Shown: positions 1 to 11,640 of the stretch, one piece after another
Position numbering within the stretch: position 1 is the first letter of the stretch
How the letters are laid out: every line of letters begins with the position of its first letter
NCBI RefSeq assembly: GCF_036370855.1
Contig: NC_088117.1
Location: forward strand, 1,116,001 to 1,180,000
Direction of reading: 5' to 3'
From: Dromaius novaehollandiae
Taxonomy: Eukaryota; Chordata; Aves; Casuariiformes; Dromaiidae
Length of the DNA stretch: 64,000 nt
Made by a program: the position numbers and the translations under genes
The notes under the pieces: model-generated
The model's database searches: none
What the model was told of the DNA's origin: nothing
What the model saw: the letters and a program-made list of their open reading frames with translations, nothing else

Positions 1-494
1 TTATAGCCAAGGCTACAATGCAAGGCATAGGCAACTTCATTTCATTTTGAAAGTTGGGAATTCCAATCCTGCTTTCTTAATTGTTCACAAACATACAAGT
101 ATCTTTGGGCTGAACACACCAAAAGAGTGAACTTGCACACACGAGATCTGTAGAGAGATCCCAAAGTCTGTGCCCTTCATGGGAATTTCTCCCTCCTTCC
201 CCGCAAGGCTCCATTTAGTCACCAGCATTTCTCAGCAAGGCCTCCCCCTGCTTTTCACAATATAGACAAGAGAAGCCAGTAGTACCAGAATTCCCCAGGG
301 AATAACATTACCCTTTAGAAATTAAGAGTTGGACAACATCCAGTGTCAGGAAAGGCCTAAAACCTCATGGGAAACATGGCTCCAGGGGGATGGCTTGGTG
401 CAGTTTCATCACATGTATGCACACCTGCACATCATTCCTGTTAGAATGGGCACAAAGATGCTGTTTGAAGAGTTCTCTGCTTTCTTGCTTGCAG
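1..494. other. No gene recognised; left flank
   Basis: I see no convincing exon here. The stretch is probably intron or upstream sequence of the + strand gene whose exon begins at 495, because that exon enters in phase 1 and so needs at least one earlier exon. Confidence 0.4.
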
Positions 495-612
495 GGGCTC
501 TTCCTGACAATCGCCTTCTCTCCAGAGAGAGGCATGCTCCACCCAAAAAGACTTCTATCCATAAGGAGGAAGACAAGATGCACAAAACCAGGGGAAAAAG
601 GCTTCCTGCCAG
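495..612 (+). CDS. Basic-protein gene, exon a (first in window)
   Basis: It follows TTTCTTGCTTGCAG and ends before GTCGAA, a weak donor. It enters in phase 1 and leaves in phase 2. It encodes a basic segment containing KRLPA at its end. Confidence 0.5.
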
Positions 613-3069
613 GTCGAACTTGGGGGAAAATGGATGTGGGGGACCCTGTGCTCTTATTCTTTTTAGGAATAAGAAGTTTCCTTCAGACACAATGTCTGGG
701 CTAAGTCTGGCAGGCTATTACCATGTGGTACAGATGCTAAAGTTTCCTTGTTGGGTAATCAGAGCATTAATGCAACTGCCAGGAGGGATCTGTGGTATTA
801 GAGCCTTGAAATAACAGACAGGAGCCTCCATTCCCATGACTCTGGCCTTCTTCTTGATCTACCAAGAGAAGGCCTAAACCTGGGCATCCTGAGCTTTCCT
901 AGGGAATGTTGTGCCACACCTGATGTTGCAGCTTGGGGTTATCTCTTTCTCTGTATTTGAAAGTACTTGGTCGAATGCAACCAATCTTCCTGCAGAGCTA
1001 GCTGCCTTCTGCTGCAGGGGCAGGGGCACACCTTGGGAGACCAAACTGGAAAACAAACTCGTCCTCTACTCATACAGATGCCTTCTATTCTACCTTTTTA
1101 GTCCACCACCACCAATCCAGTGGAGCTCAGTGAAGAAAGTGGAAGCCAAAAAGAAAGAAATCCCTCATGCTGGACCAAAACTTGTAAACTTTATTGCTGA
1201 AGCTATTAAGACAAAAGAGCAGGTATATAATAGGGAGTGATGCAATGTTTGCGTAGTAGTTTATTGTAGAAAAGCACAGTTGTACAGCCATTGACTCTGA
1301 AAAGATGTCGCAGTGTGTGCTCATTTGTACATTAAGTGACTTCTCCTGGAGTCTACTTTAAAAGATGGGGGTTACTGTATGTTTAGAATCTGCTCTTCAC
1401 TTCTGTTGCCTCATGAAACACATTAGAACACCTTCCTTGCCACTATTCATAATGGAGTTCAAAATCAAAATGCCAGGCTTTTCTGGGATAGGAAATAGGA
1501 GTTTTTTAGATCATTGGTTAGTTCACACCTTGGTTGAGCCCACGATAATTCAGGAGCAAAACACAGCTGACAAAAAGGGGCAGAAAAGAGAGTGAGAAAT
1601 CAATAATAATAATGAATATAAAAACAAAAGCAGATGAGACTGACATTGCTGCTGTTACATTTCTGTGGCCCTCCAGAGAAGAATCCTCCAGGTTAAGAAA
1701 CGACACCAAAGAGGTCTCCGTGAACTTCAAGCTGTAGAAAGACAGGAGAAGAAAGAATGGCAGAAGAAAGAGAAAGACAGAAGGAAAGAAAAGGAAAAAT
1801 TGGCACCACCGATCCCTGGGAGAGGAAAGGATAAGCTACAGAGGGCCACGGTACAGGCAGCATTTTAAACTAGACAGGAAGAAAACATCTCTCTCCTACA
1901 GAGGAGCTTGAGATTTCAGGCTATTTCAAGTATTCCTGGAACTCTTACTGCAAAATGGCAGGAGTCTCATGAGAAAGGGTCAATTGGGCGACGCAGTGAA
2001 ACCCTGGTCAGACTCCAGCATCCAACTCCTGGGGCAGGCGGAGGTCCTTCTTCTGGTTCCCCCTCTACTGCCACAGTATCCCGGCCAGAATTCACCCCTG
2101 GGATCTGTACGCTGGCAAACAGCCCTGTGTCTTTGCAGCATGCTTGTCTGAGATTCTCCCTTCCTTTGCAGAAACCCACTGTTTCTTGGGGCACCACGCA
2201 AATCCCTTCTGCCAGCATGAGGAGGAAGGTGACCAGCCCAGATCTCATAGAGAGAATGATGGGGAACTGGAAAGAGGATGGCGAATCATCCTCAGAGAAG
2301 GAGGGTGACAACTCACTGGAGATACCCCCAAAAAGGTAAGTATGGAGCAAGTCGTGCCAAGGCCTGGGGCAGCTGAGTAGCACTGACCCATCTGCAGGGT
2401 CAAGGATCCAAATCCCTGATCCATGGCTCTCCTCTGAGCTGTCAAGCCATGGGGAGACCTGGGGTCAGGAGCCCCCAACTCCAGGTGCCTTTCTGCAGCC
2501 CAAAGCAAATGCCTAAACCACATCCTGCGTTGAAGAGTGCTGTGGGCACCAGTGAGACTCTGTGTGCAGGGCCTGGGGAAGGTGAGAGGCAGGAAGGTTT
2601 CAACCAGAGCATGAGAGAGGGTTTCTCCCTGCTTTTGCAGGCACATTTCTCCTAGGAAAACGCAGGCATTGCTCGCAGCAGTGACCTCTCTGGTGGAGAA
2701 GGTCACGCAGGGACAGACAAGAGAGATCAGTAGACAGAGGGATCATGAAGAGGAGGCTCAAGTGAGTAAAGAGCTATCTGCTGCAATGGGGTGTCCCTCT
2801 CTCCTTCCACTTCCAGCAGCACCTAGAGGGACTTCTCCTGGCACCTCCCGTGGGAGGGACAGCAGCACACTTCTGAGTCTGTGGCCTTGGTCAGACAGTC
2901 CTTAACTGAAGGGGAAGTTGCTGATGACTCAGAATAAGATTTCCGCTTTGGACATAGGTGGCTGAAGACATAAGGATTTGTCCAACGTTCGGCTCTCCAT
3001 TTTCAGACTGGCAAGCCTGTCCTACCCTCTCAGAGTACAGACACCAAGACCCTTTGCCCTGGGGGTTGA
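495..3069 (+). CDS. Unrecognised basic, charged protein; six 3' exons (partial gene)
   Basis: The exon chain is 495-612, 1102-1222, 1677-1850, 2172-2335, 2641-2761 and 3007-3069. Every junction keeps the frame: the first exon enters in phase 1, junction phases are 2, 0, 0, 2 and 0, and the chain gives about 252 residues ending in TGA at 3067. Donors include a near-perfect AAG/GTAAGT at 2336 and GTGAGT at 2762; the donors at 613 and 1851 are weak. The protein is rich in Lys, Arg and Glu, with a helical, coiled-coil-like stretch in the third exon (KKRHQRGLRELQAVERQEKK) and Ser/Pro-rich segments later. An AATAAA lies 308 bases after the stop. The 5' part is outside the window. I do not recognise the family and see no catalytic motif. 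Phase agreement over six exons argues that it is real, but individual weak sites may be wrong. Confidence 0.55.
1102..1222 (+). CDS. Basic-protein gene, exon b
   Basis: It follows CTTTTTAG and ends CAG/GTATAT. Entry phase 2 fits exon a, and exit is phase 0. It encodes a four-proline run followed by a Lys-rich segment (VKKVEAKKKEIPHAGPKLVN). Confidence 0.6.
1677..1850 (+). CDS. Basic-protein gene, exon c (coiled-coil-like)
   Basis: It follows GGCCCTCCAG. The only usable donor is GTACAG at 1851. It is phase 0 on both sides. The encoded segment alternates Lys/Arg and Glu in long helical runs and ends in a Pro/Gly-rich piece, APPIPGRGKDK. Confidence 0.6.
2172..2335 (+). CDS. Basic-protein gene, exon d
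   Basis: It follows TTCCTTTGCAG and ends AAAAG/GTAAGT, a near-consensus donor. It enters in phase 0 and leaves in phase 2. It encodes SPDLIERMMGNWKED followed by an acidic Ser/Glu stretch. The frame is also open upstream to 1908, so a longer exon cannot be excluded. Confidence 0.65.
2641..2761 (+). CDS. Basic-protein gene, exon e
   Basis: It follows CTGCTTTTGCAG and ends CAA/GTGAGT. It enters in phase 2, matching exon d, and leaves in phase 0. It encodes HISPRKTQALLAAVTSLVEK and a charged tail of 40 residues in total. Confidence 0.65.
3007..3069 (+). CDS. Basic-protein gene, terminal coding exon
   Basis: It follows CTCTCCATTTTCAG, reads in phase 0 for 20 residues and stops at TGA 3067-3069. 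It is placed last because an AATAAA follows at 3377 and no further consistent exon was seen. Confidence 0.45.
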   Translation, partial: TGKPVLPSQSTDTKTLCPGG

Positions 3070-3376
3070 TACCTATTCACTCCATCGCAGGTACTGCCTG
3101 ACTCAGTTCCCACTTGACTCAGCCCCCGACTGATTAGTTGCACTGGGGACTTCTCACTGGCTTGGGCAGGAGTGCCTGTGCCGTATCACAGAGACCACTG
3201 AAATGCTGCTCAAAGCGGCTCCATTAATACCTGGCCTGCATTAGGCCTGCTGTATTTCCTTGCTTTCTTTCTGTACCTAAAACTGAACTTCTTTTCACTT
3301 CTCAGGGCTAGAGAGCCAGTCCAGCACAATGTGAACCAGCAACTGCCAGCTGTGCTGCCAAAGCGTTCTTGTGTTG

Positions 3377-3382
3377 AATAAA
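3377..3382 (+). terminator. Poly(A) signal AATAAA
   Basis: A canonical AATAAA followed by a TG-rich stretch (TTGTTGTGCATCTGTCC). It suits the 3' end of the basic-protein gene. Confidence 0.45.
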
Positions 3383-4535
3383 ACCAAATCTCCAAATTGT
3401 TGTGCATCTGTCCTTGGCAAGGTGTGCATTGCTCTGCACTGAGCAATATGCGAGCTTTGCAGGGTCAGGAAAAGGACAGCTCAGAGACAGGGAATGTGTT
3501 TCAGTCCCTGCTCTGGGGGCAGTTTAAAGGGTCATTACGTAATTCTTCTGCTGGAGCCACATTCTTCGTGGTTTAGGGAAACTCCCTCTCTTTCCTGCTC
3601 CTTTGCCCCAGAGAGGGGAGGAGTCGAGAGCTGCAACTGCAGTAGTGCAGGAGGGACTGTGAGGTTGGCATGAAGAGTGTGTGCGTGGAGGTTTCTTCTC
3701 CCCATACCTTCCTCAGCAACTGAGCTCAAGGCGGAGCGGTGTCACTCGAGCTTGTGCAGGATGGGGCTTTCAGACCCAATGAAAAGGGTCTCTCCTCATG
3801 GCCTGTTCTGTGCCCCAGGAGAGAGCTAGAAGAAACATGAGCTTCTAATGGGAGTCAAGGCAATACAGATTGCCCTGCTCGGGGGCTAAAGTCCAGCTTC
3901 AGGAAGATAACCCAGGCTTGGAAAGGCTCTGGCCTCAAATAGCATGTCTTGTTTGACTGCAGCATCTACTTTGTCCCTAACATGACAGTCCTCATGTAGC
4001 ATCACATGGCAAAGTGTGGACATAGCTTTCCACAGCCTTATGGGTTCCCTTTTCTGGACAGCCAGCTGTGGAGCCTCCTCTGCTTGCCTCAATGCCTCTC
4101 TGCCTTGGGAGCGAAACAGAGGAACTGAGGGTGCCTCAGACTAACACCATGGAGTGCTGAGGAACACAAACATACCGCTACCATAGGGAAGCTGCTTAAC
4201 TAAATCAGCAGGTGTGTTACTGACACCACTGATCTGCAACTTCTCTGTGTTTGAAAGATGACGGAGCATCACTGGTATTCATCCTAGAAAGAGGTAAACT
4301 TAAGTTTCGTGCAAGGCCAATAAACCTGCTGTTTTCATTCATCACCTGACCAGCCGGGAGATGGTCTAGACAGTCAGAACAACAATCTAGAGGTAGAGAT
4401 GGACATTACCAAACCGGATATACCTTTCACCATCAAATCATGCAGTGAAAGATCAGCTAACTTGTCAGCACTAACATCAGGAGCAATATGGATTTCCAGG
4501 TGGCAAGTGAGCTTAGTAGAACTCCCAAGGGGTAG
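3383..4535. other. Intergenic, nothing recognised
   Basis: Short open frames only. No splice-consistent exon, repeat family or LTR was recognised. ERV1 coding sequence becomes recognisable at about 4536 without a preceding LTR. Confidence 0.4.
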
Positions 4536-5888
4536 GAGTGCACTACAGGCAGACTTGAGCGGCTGATTTCTGAGCAACAACCAGAAAAGTTGGAAGGTAA
4601 TCTGGCAGAGCGATGGCCGCCCCAGGGGGCCTTCGGTTACCAGGAGCTAACTTTCCTGCGTCATCATTTGGAGGATAGGTTCCCCAGACAAATGGATTAC
4701 TGGTATGTATGGGACGACTGGGCATTTGCTAGACGAAAAGAGGCGCCTAGGAAAGAGAGACTCTTTCCTCAGAATGCTGTAAGTACCGCAGCTGCTGAAA
4801 CGCCTGTGGCAGTTATTCCACCCCATGCGCCACCCCCTGCTTCAGCTTCCCTATACGCCCCCTTGCCTTCCGCCCCCGCCCTTCAAGCTCCTCTGGAAGT
4901 CGTTCCTGTGCCAGGAGCGGCCCCACCCGATCCGGAAGGGGTACCTCGGGTCGCCACTACACGAGTCTACCGTCCCTGGAGACCCCAAGATTGAATTATA
5001 TGGAGTCAAGGGCTCCCCAGACTTAGGGATGATCCAGAGAGAGTGTTACAAATCCTAAGGGGAATTGTGCGGGCGTATGACCCTACCTGGGGAGATGTAC
5101 AAACGCTCCTTGAATCTGCGTTCACTCCAGATGAAAGGTGCTCAATTTTGGATGCAAACCGCCGTTGGGCAGCAGAGAGGGGTGTCGGGGCTGCTCGAAC
5201 AGCCTGGCCAGCTGTGGACCCCGGGTGGAATCATAATGTAGATGCAGATTACAGGCAGCTGCAATTAGCCAGAGAGTGCTTAGAAGAAGCTATACATTTG
5301 GCAGGACAAAAGACTGCAAACTGGTCTAAAGTAAGGGAGTGTCAGCAACAGGCAGAGGAACACCCCTCGGCTTTCTTTGCTAGGCTAATTAAGCAAGTCA
5401 GAGTGTATGGGGGAGGACTAGACCCAGAAGCCGAGGCTAACAGGCCGCTAATGATTTCTACATTTGTAGACCAGGCAGCCCCGGACATTAAAAAGTATTT
5501 TTCCAAACATGTTCCTGACTGGCCAGGAAAGCGGATGGACGAAATATTACGTTTAGCCACATTTGTGTATAATAGTCGAGAGGAGGAGAGGGCAAAAGAA
5601 AAGAGACAGCAAAAAAGAGAGGAAGTTAGTGTGTTAGCAGCTGTGTTAAGAGACGGATTTAAAGGACCCAGGGGGAGGGGACGTGGAAGAGCCCGGAGAG
5701 ATAGATGGAGTCAAGGTGAACGTGCTGTACAATCAGGAGTTAATGATGTTTGTTATTATTGCGGGGAACAAGGACACTGGCAGCGGGAATGCCCAGTGAG
5801 GCCCCGTGTAGTTAGGAACAGAGGAACCGGCTTGAGACTATCAAACACTAAGGAGGAGACCAGGCGATTCCCAGTCAATCCACAATGA
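4536..5888 (+). pseudogene. gag: ERV1 gag (capsid and nucleocapsid), one internal stop
   Basis: One frame is open from 4536 to 5888 except for a TGA at 4992-4994. A proline-rich linker (about 4800-4970) precedes a capsid domain of gammaretroviral p30 type. It is followed by an Arg/Gly-rich stretch and one zinc knuckle, CYYCGEQGHWQREC, near 5750-5792 with all four ligands present. No myristoylated matrix start is seen upstream, so the N-terminal part is missing. The terminal TGA at 5886 is followed in the same frame by pol, the usual gammaretroviral read-through layout. The product would be a structural virion protein, but as it stands only fragments could be made. Confidence 0.88.
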
Positions 5889-8800
5889 CAGGAAACAGGA
5901 GACTCAGAAAATACTGTGGAAATTGGAGTAAATTTATGGGATGTAGATTTGGATTTTGAGGGCCACGTAATGGCAAATATAGACGGTTTAGAAGTTCCCT
6001 TTCTAGTGGATACTGGAGCCACCCTTTCCCTTTTAAATTTTGAGCCTAAAGGATGCAAGTCATCAGATAAAATAGTGATGCAAGGAGTGACAGGAAAGGG
6101 CGAACGAATGTTATCTAAGCCCTTAGTACTCACTATTGGGGGTAAAACAGTGTGGGGACGTTTTATAATTTCCACAGATGCACCTATATGCCTTTTGGGG
6201 AGAGATCTTCTGCAAGCCTTGGATACTCAGATCTGCTTACAGCCGGAAGGGATAAAGCTAATAATTATGGGTTCATGTGTTCTGGCTAAGACACCAGAAC
6301 CAGAGTCAACTAATCTGCAAATTCCAACAGGTTTAGAATCAGTTTCTAAAAAATTATGGAGCTCTTCAGGGATGGATGTGGGACTACTGAAATCAGCTAG
6401 TCCAGTCTCGATAAAAACAAAGGGGGGATTGCCTCCTGCAGTTAAACAATACCCTGTCCCAAAGGAAGCAGAGAAGAGTATCCAAAAACAAATTGATCAT
6501 TATCTGAAACTGGGTATCCTTAGAGTCTGTGAATCCCCATATAACACCCCAATTCTGCCAGTTAAAAAGAACAGGCAAGATGCTGATGGTGATCCAGAGT
6601 ATCGCTTTGTACAAGACTTAAGGGCTATAAACCAACATGTAGTTGCTCCACATCCAGTAGTCCCCGACCCATCAACCATTTTACTACAAATACCCCATTG
6701 GGCAACTTGTTTTACTGTGACTGACCTAACAGCAGCCTTTTTTAGTATACCGATAGCTGAAGATAGCCAAGATCTCTTTGCTTTCACTTGGAAGGGACAA
6801 CAATTAACTTGGACGAGGCTGCCACAGGGATTTACTGGGTCTCCGACTATTTTTTCGCGTATACTTAAAAATGACCTCTCAGATATCGAACTTCCAGGAC
6901 ATTCTGTATTAATACAATATGTAGATGATTTGTTATTAGCAAGTAAAGATGATGAGACATGTTTAAAAGATACTGTTTTTCTATGTAACGCTCTTGCAGA
7001 AAAAGGGCATTGAGCAGCTCTGTCTAAACTCCAGCTGTGTCAAAGAGAGGTAAAATATTTGGGTTTTATCTTAAAAGAAGGACACAGGTTAGTTGATCCA
7101 GAACGAGTAAAGACAATTCTTGATATGCCTCGTCCTGTAACAAAAAAACAGCTTAGGGGATTTTTAGGAGCTGTAGGATTCTGCCGACCGTGGATTCCTG
7201 GGTTAGCAGAATTTACTAAGCCTCTGGTACAGGCAACAAAAAAGGAGGAGATAGAGCCTTTGGCCTGGGGCCCAGAGAGGGAGAAAGCTTTTACCTCTGT
7301 GAAAAAAGTGTTGGTTTCAGCCCCTGCTCTAGGGTTACCAGATTACAGCAAACTATTTGCATTATTTGTCCATGAGCGACAGGGAGTAGCAAGTGGGGTA
7401 CTCACCCAAAAACTAGGCCCTCACCGTAGACCAGTGGCCTATTACTCCACGCAGCTAGATGAGGTAGCTAAAGGCACTCCAGGATACATCAGAGCAATAG
7501 CAGCTACTGCAGTTCTTATTGAAAAAACACCACCTGTAGTTTTGGGTCACTCATTAACTGTGTATGTGCCACATGAAGTAGAACTGTTAATGAAACAATA
7601 TGCAACTCAAGCACTATCCCCACAGAGAGCTCACCGCTATGAACTGATAATACTGCATGCAGATAATGTGACTTTAAAAAGATGCAATATTTTGAATCCA
7701 GCAACGCTATTGCCTCTACCGGAGGACGGAGAGCCACATCGTTCCTGTGAGCAGGTGGTCGTCAGCTCGAGCAAGCCCCAGAAGGACCTTAAAGATGAAC
7801 CTTTGGAGAACCCGGACTTAGTTCTGTTTACAGATGGATCATCCTATTATTTGGACAGAAGATGTCACTCCAGCTATGCTGTCACTAACGTCTTTGAGGT
7901 ACTCGAGGCCAATCCTTTGTCTCTGTCTGTAAGTGCTCAAGGAGCAGAATGAATACCATTGACCCAAGCAGCAAAAATAGGTAAGAGCTTGCGGGTAAAT
8001 ATCTATACCGACTCTAAATATGCATTTGGAGTATGTCATGCAACAGGGATGTTATGGAAAGAACGAGGATTCTTTTCGTCATCAGGAAAGAAATTAGCTA
8101 ATGGAGAAGAAATACGTAATTTGCTGGAAGCAGTTCAACTGCCCAAAGAAATTGCTGTAATACACTGCCCAGCCCATACTAAAGACACTACAGACATTAG
8201 CAGAGGAAATGCTTTAGCCGACGCTGCTGCGAGGGCTGCAGCTCGACAACCTCTGAGAGAATGTATGGGGGCAGTTCCAAGGATGGACCAAAGTGAGTGG
8301 CCAAACTTAATAGACCCCAAAACTATGTATGAAAAAGACTGCTCAGTGGAAGAGAAAAAACAATGGGAGCAGTGGGAAGCAAAACAAAATGATGATGGAA
8401 TATGGACAATTGGGGAAAAACCAATTCTACCAAAAAAATATTTAATTACTATAGCTAGGTGGTTTCACGATAAAGCTCACGGGGGAGCCGAGGCAATAGC
8501 TAAGCAGGTACAGAAAGTATGGGCTGCTCCAGGAATTTATGCAGCTGCTAAAAGAATAACGAATAGCTGCCCGACCTGCCAGAAGTTTTCAAATAACAAG
8601 CCAAGCTCAGATTTAGGGGGGGGTGACCATGGGCTTACTTCCCTTTCCAGAAGCTGCAAATAGATTATGTGGATATGCCATCTGTCTATGGGTACAAACA
8701 GTTGTTAGTGATAGTAGATCAGTTATCAGGCTGGGTAGAAGCTTTCCCAACAAGAAAGGCCGACACAGGGGGAGTGGTAAAAGCCTTACTGAAAGAAATC

Positions 8801-9418
8801 ATACCCAGGTATGGGGTCCCAGAAACCATTGATTCAGATAGGGGTGCCCATTTTACAGCAAGCATAATCAATCAGTTATATAAATCATTAGGAATAAAAA
8901 GAAACCTACATACTCCTTATCACCCACAATCTTCAGGACAAGTAGAAAGAATGAATAGAACATTAAAAGAGAAAATAGCAAGAATATGCACACATGCTAG
9001 ACTGAAATGGCCAGAGGCATTAAACTTAGCTCTATGGGATGTTCGAAATTCTCCACGGCAACCCATAGGACTAACACCAGCAGAAATTCTTTTTGGGAGA
9101 CATTTAGCGATACCAGGGACTTATATCCCTGCTAAGACCAGCCTATTAGATGGAGATGAACGAGTAACACAATATGTACTAGCCTTACAAGAACGGTTTC
9201 AGACTTTGCAAAATCAGGCTCAGTGGTTTCAGCCGGTGCCGTCAGACATTCAGGCACATGATATACAGCCTGCAGATAAAGTGTCGATAAAGGTATTCTC
9301 GCAAAAAACAAAATTAGAACCAAAATGGGAAGGACCCTATACTGTATTGTTAAGTTCTTACTACGCTGTTAACATTCTAGGAAAAGAGAATTGGATTCAC
9401 CGCTCTCACGTGAACTGA
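5889..9418 (+). pseudogene. pol: ERV1 pro-pol: protease, RT, RNase H, integrase
   Basis: The reading continues in the gag frame. The protease shows LVDTGA near 6004-6021. RT shows LPQGF near 6822 and YVDD near 6919. RNase H begins with FTDGSS near 7828 and has YTDSKYAFG near 8004. Integrase follows, with the HHCC region around 8465-8580 and DSDRGAHF near 8833, then the VERMN catalytic-Glu region near 8943. Damage seen: TGA at 7011 and at 7950, and a frameshift at the eight-G run near 8617-8624, after which the frame stays open to TGA 9416. That is few lesions for about 3.5 kb. Relatives encode one polyprotein cleaved by its own protease. Confidence 0.92.
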
Positions 9419-9512
9419 AGTATACTCAGAAAATGAATGGAGCTGGGATAATACTAACCAACTTCCCCAACTCCTGGGAAGGACAGGAAAGGAAATAAAG
9501 ATAGGGTGTCGA

Positions 9513-11057
9513 GTGATCAACGGGTCCACCCATGAGAAGGCGACTCAAATCTCTCTCACTAAAATCAAATCAAACGAAAAAGAAAGGAAAATTTGTGCCA
9601 CTGAAAAACTGGATTGTTGGTACAATTTTACCTTAGAACAGCCTGTTCTTATAGTTTGCCTGTGGGCTCACCACAATGTGGGACTATCATTTAAATTTAA
9701 AATAGACATTATTGAGTCCAGTACAGCAATACCTACCCTGACTACAATTATTTTCACCAATATAAATAACTCTGTTACCATGAAGAGCAAGAAAACCTTA
9801 TCCCCACAAATCTTTGAAATTGGACCGTATGTGATTAGAAATACAGGCCAACAACAAGTATTATTTAATCCATCATGGTCTCTCAAACGAGTAGAGCTAT
9901 TAATGCAAATTAATATCTCTACAATCAAACCGACCTGTTCACCATTCTTCGGTACGTCCTATGTGGGATGGACGGCGTGGTTATATAGGTGAACCCTCAC
10001 CTCTCCAAAACGAGCAAAGAGAGATGTGACTGGTATCATAGGAACAGGATTGGGAGTCCTAAACAGTATAGATGCTGAAGTACTCGTAAATAAACTGAGC
10101 ACAACAACAAGTGACTTATACAGATTAAAACATCCATTGAGGTCTTCTCTATTAGCACTAGGAACTAACCAGTGGCTTTCATCCGAGATATTACCTCAGT
10201 GGGAAAAAATGAATGAAAAAGATCACCAATTGATAGTGGATGCACTTGGGGAAGCCCAAATTAATATTTCCCTGGCCCTCAGTTGCATCCAAGCTCAACT
10301 GTGGATGCAATCTATGGTAGCAGCGATTATAAGGGAAGGGGAAGAGGGCACTTTACCCACTGAAATTTGAAAGGTAATTTGGGATAATGCGACTGAATTT
10401 GAAAAGGAATTCCAATCCTGGTGGTATCTGGTCAATTTTACTTATGATCCTATCAACACTAAGGCCACAGCCTTTGTTTTAACAATACGTAATGCTTCAA
10501 CATACACAATATATCCAATCATTGCGTTAGGATTAAATCGCAATGGAGCTATACTCTATCCACTGGAACATAGAGTATGGGCCCAACGAAATAGAAATAA
10601 ATGGCAAACTGTGGACGTTAGCGCATGTATTGTACAGGAACAGCAAGGGTTTATTTGTGAAAGTAATACTATCTAAGCCCAAGACATTTGTCTTGACACT
10701 GAGCAAAATGTTTGTCATTTTGAAATACACCCTGATGAAACAGCTGAAACTATACTTGTATATATTGGGAGAGGATGTGTATGTATGAGAACCTTTTGCA
10801 GTCTTGTAGTTATAGATGGCATTGTAGTAGATATAAGTAATCATTCAAATATCTGTAATTTTAACTTTACCAAAATCATGGGATGTGATTTTAATTATTC
10901 AGCTCCTATCACGTCTTATCAATTGTTACAATCTAATTATACATTAATTCAAAATTTACTACCTACCCCCATTGGGATGAATCTCACCCTGGTAAGGAAA
11001 CTACTACAACAGGATGGTTTGCATCGACTGCTAGAGCGCATCCGGAACAGTGGACAG
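9513..11057 (+). pseudogene. env: ERV1 env, first copy, broken and cut at its 3' end
   Basis: One frame is readable from about 9513 to the junction near 11057, interrupted by TGA 9990, TGA 10368 and TAA 10674. A furin-type site RAKR lies at 10011-10022, followed by a Gly-rich, hydrophobic DVTGIIGTGLGVLN segment resembling a fusion peptide. Many Asn-X-Ser/Thr sites occur. I do not see a CX6CC motif of the usual gammaretroviral transmembrane subunit. The start codon is unclear; ATGs near 9434 lie in another frame. The membrane anchor is absent from this copy because the sequence switches to pol-like DNA. Confidence 0.75.
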
Positions 11058-11640
11058 ATGATGATGGAATATGGACAATTAGGGGAAAACCAATTCTGCC
11101 TCTCCCCAAAATGCAGTTCCTACAGCTAGGTGGTTTCACGAGAAAGCTCATGGGGGAGCAGAGGCGGTAGCTAGGCAAGTACAGAAAGTCTGGGCCAGTG
11201 CAGGAATATACGTGGCTGCAAAAAGAAGAACAGGACATTAGACGAAAGAATCACAAAGATATGCACACACAGTGGCCTAACATGGCCAGAAGCCCTAAAC
11301 TTAGCTCTGTGGGACGTACGAAATGCTCCACAACAACCCGCAGGACTATCACCAGCTGAAATTCTCTGTGGTAGACCTTTAGGGACTTCTATTCCAGCTA
11401 AGAGCAGCCTGTTAGACGGAAATGAACGACTAAGCCAGTGTGATCTAAGTATGCAAAAAAGGTTTGAAAATCTTAAAAAATATGCTCAGTGGTATCAATC
11501 CCCACCACCTGAAATACAAGTGCCTGATACACAGCCTGGGGATGAAGTTTTAGTTAAAGTATTTTTATGAAAATCCAAGTTAAAACCCAAATGGGACAGG
11601 CCATATACTGTCATACTATGTTCCAATTTTGCTGTTAAAG
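11058..11640 (+). pseudogene. pol: ERV1 second pol fragment (integrase), internally deleted
   Basis: From about 11058 the DNA matches the first-copy pol from about 8388 (shared string ATGATGGAATATGGACAATT). At about 11231 it skips to the equivalent of about 8950, losing roughly 380 bases that include the DDE core's first part. It then runs to the equivalent of about 9370. Divergence and small indels show it is a diverged relative rather than a recent copy. It carries no usable reading frame. Confidence 0.85.
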
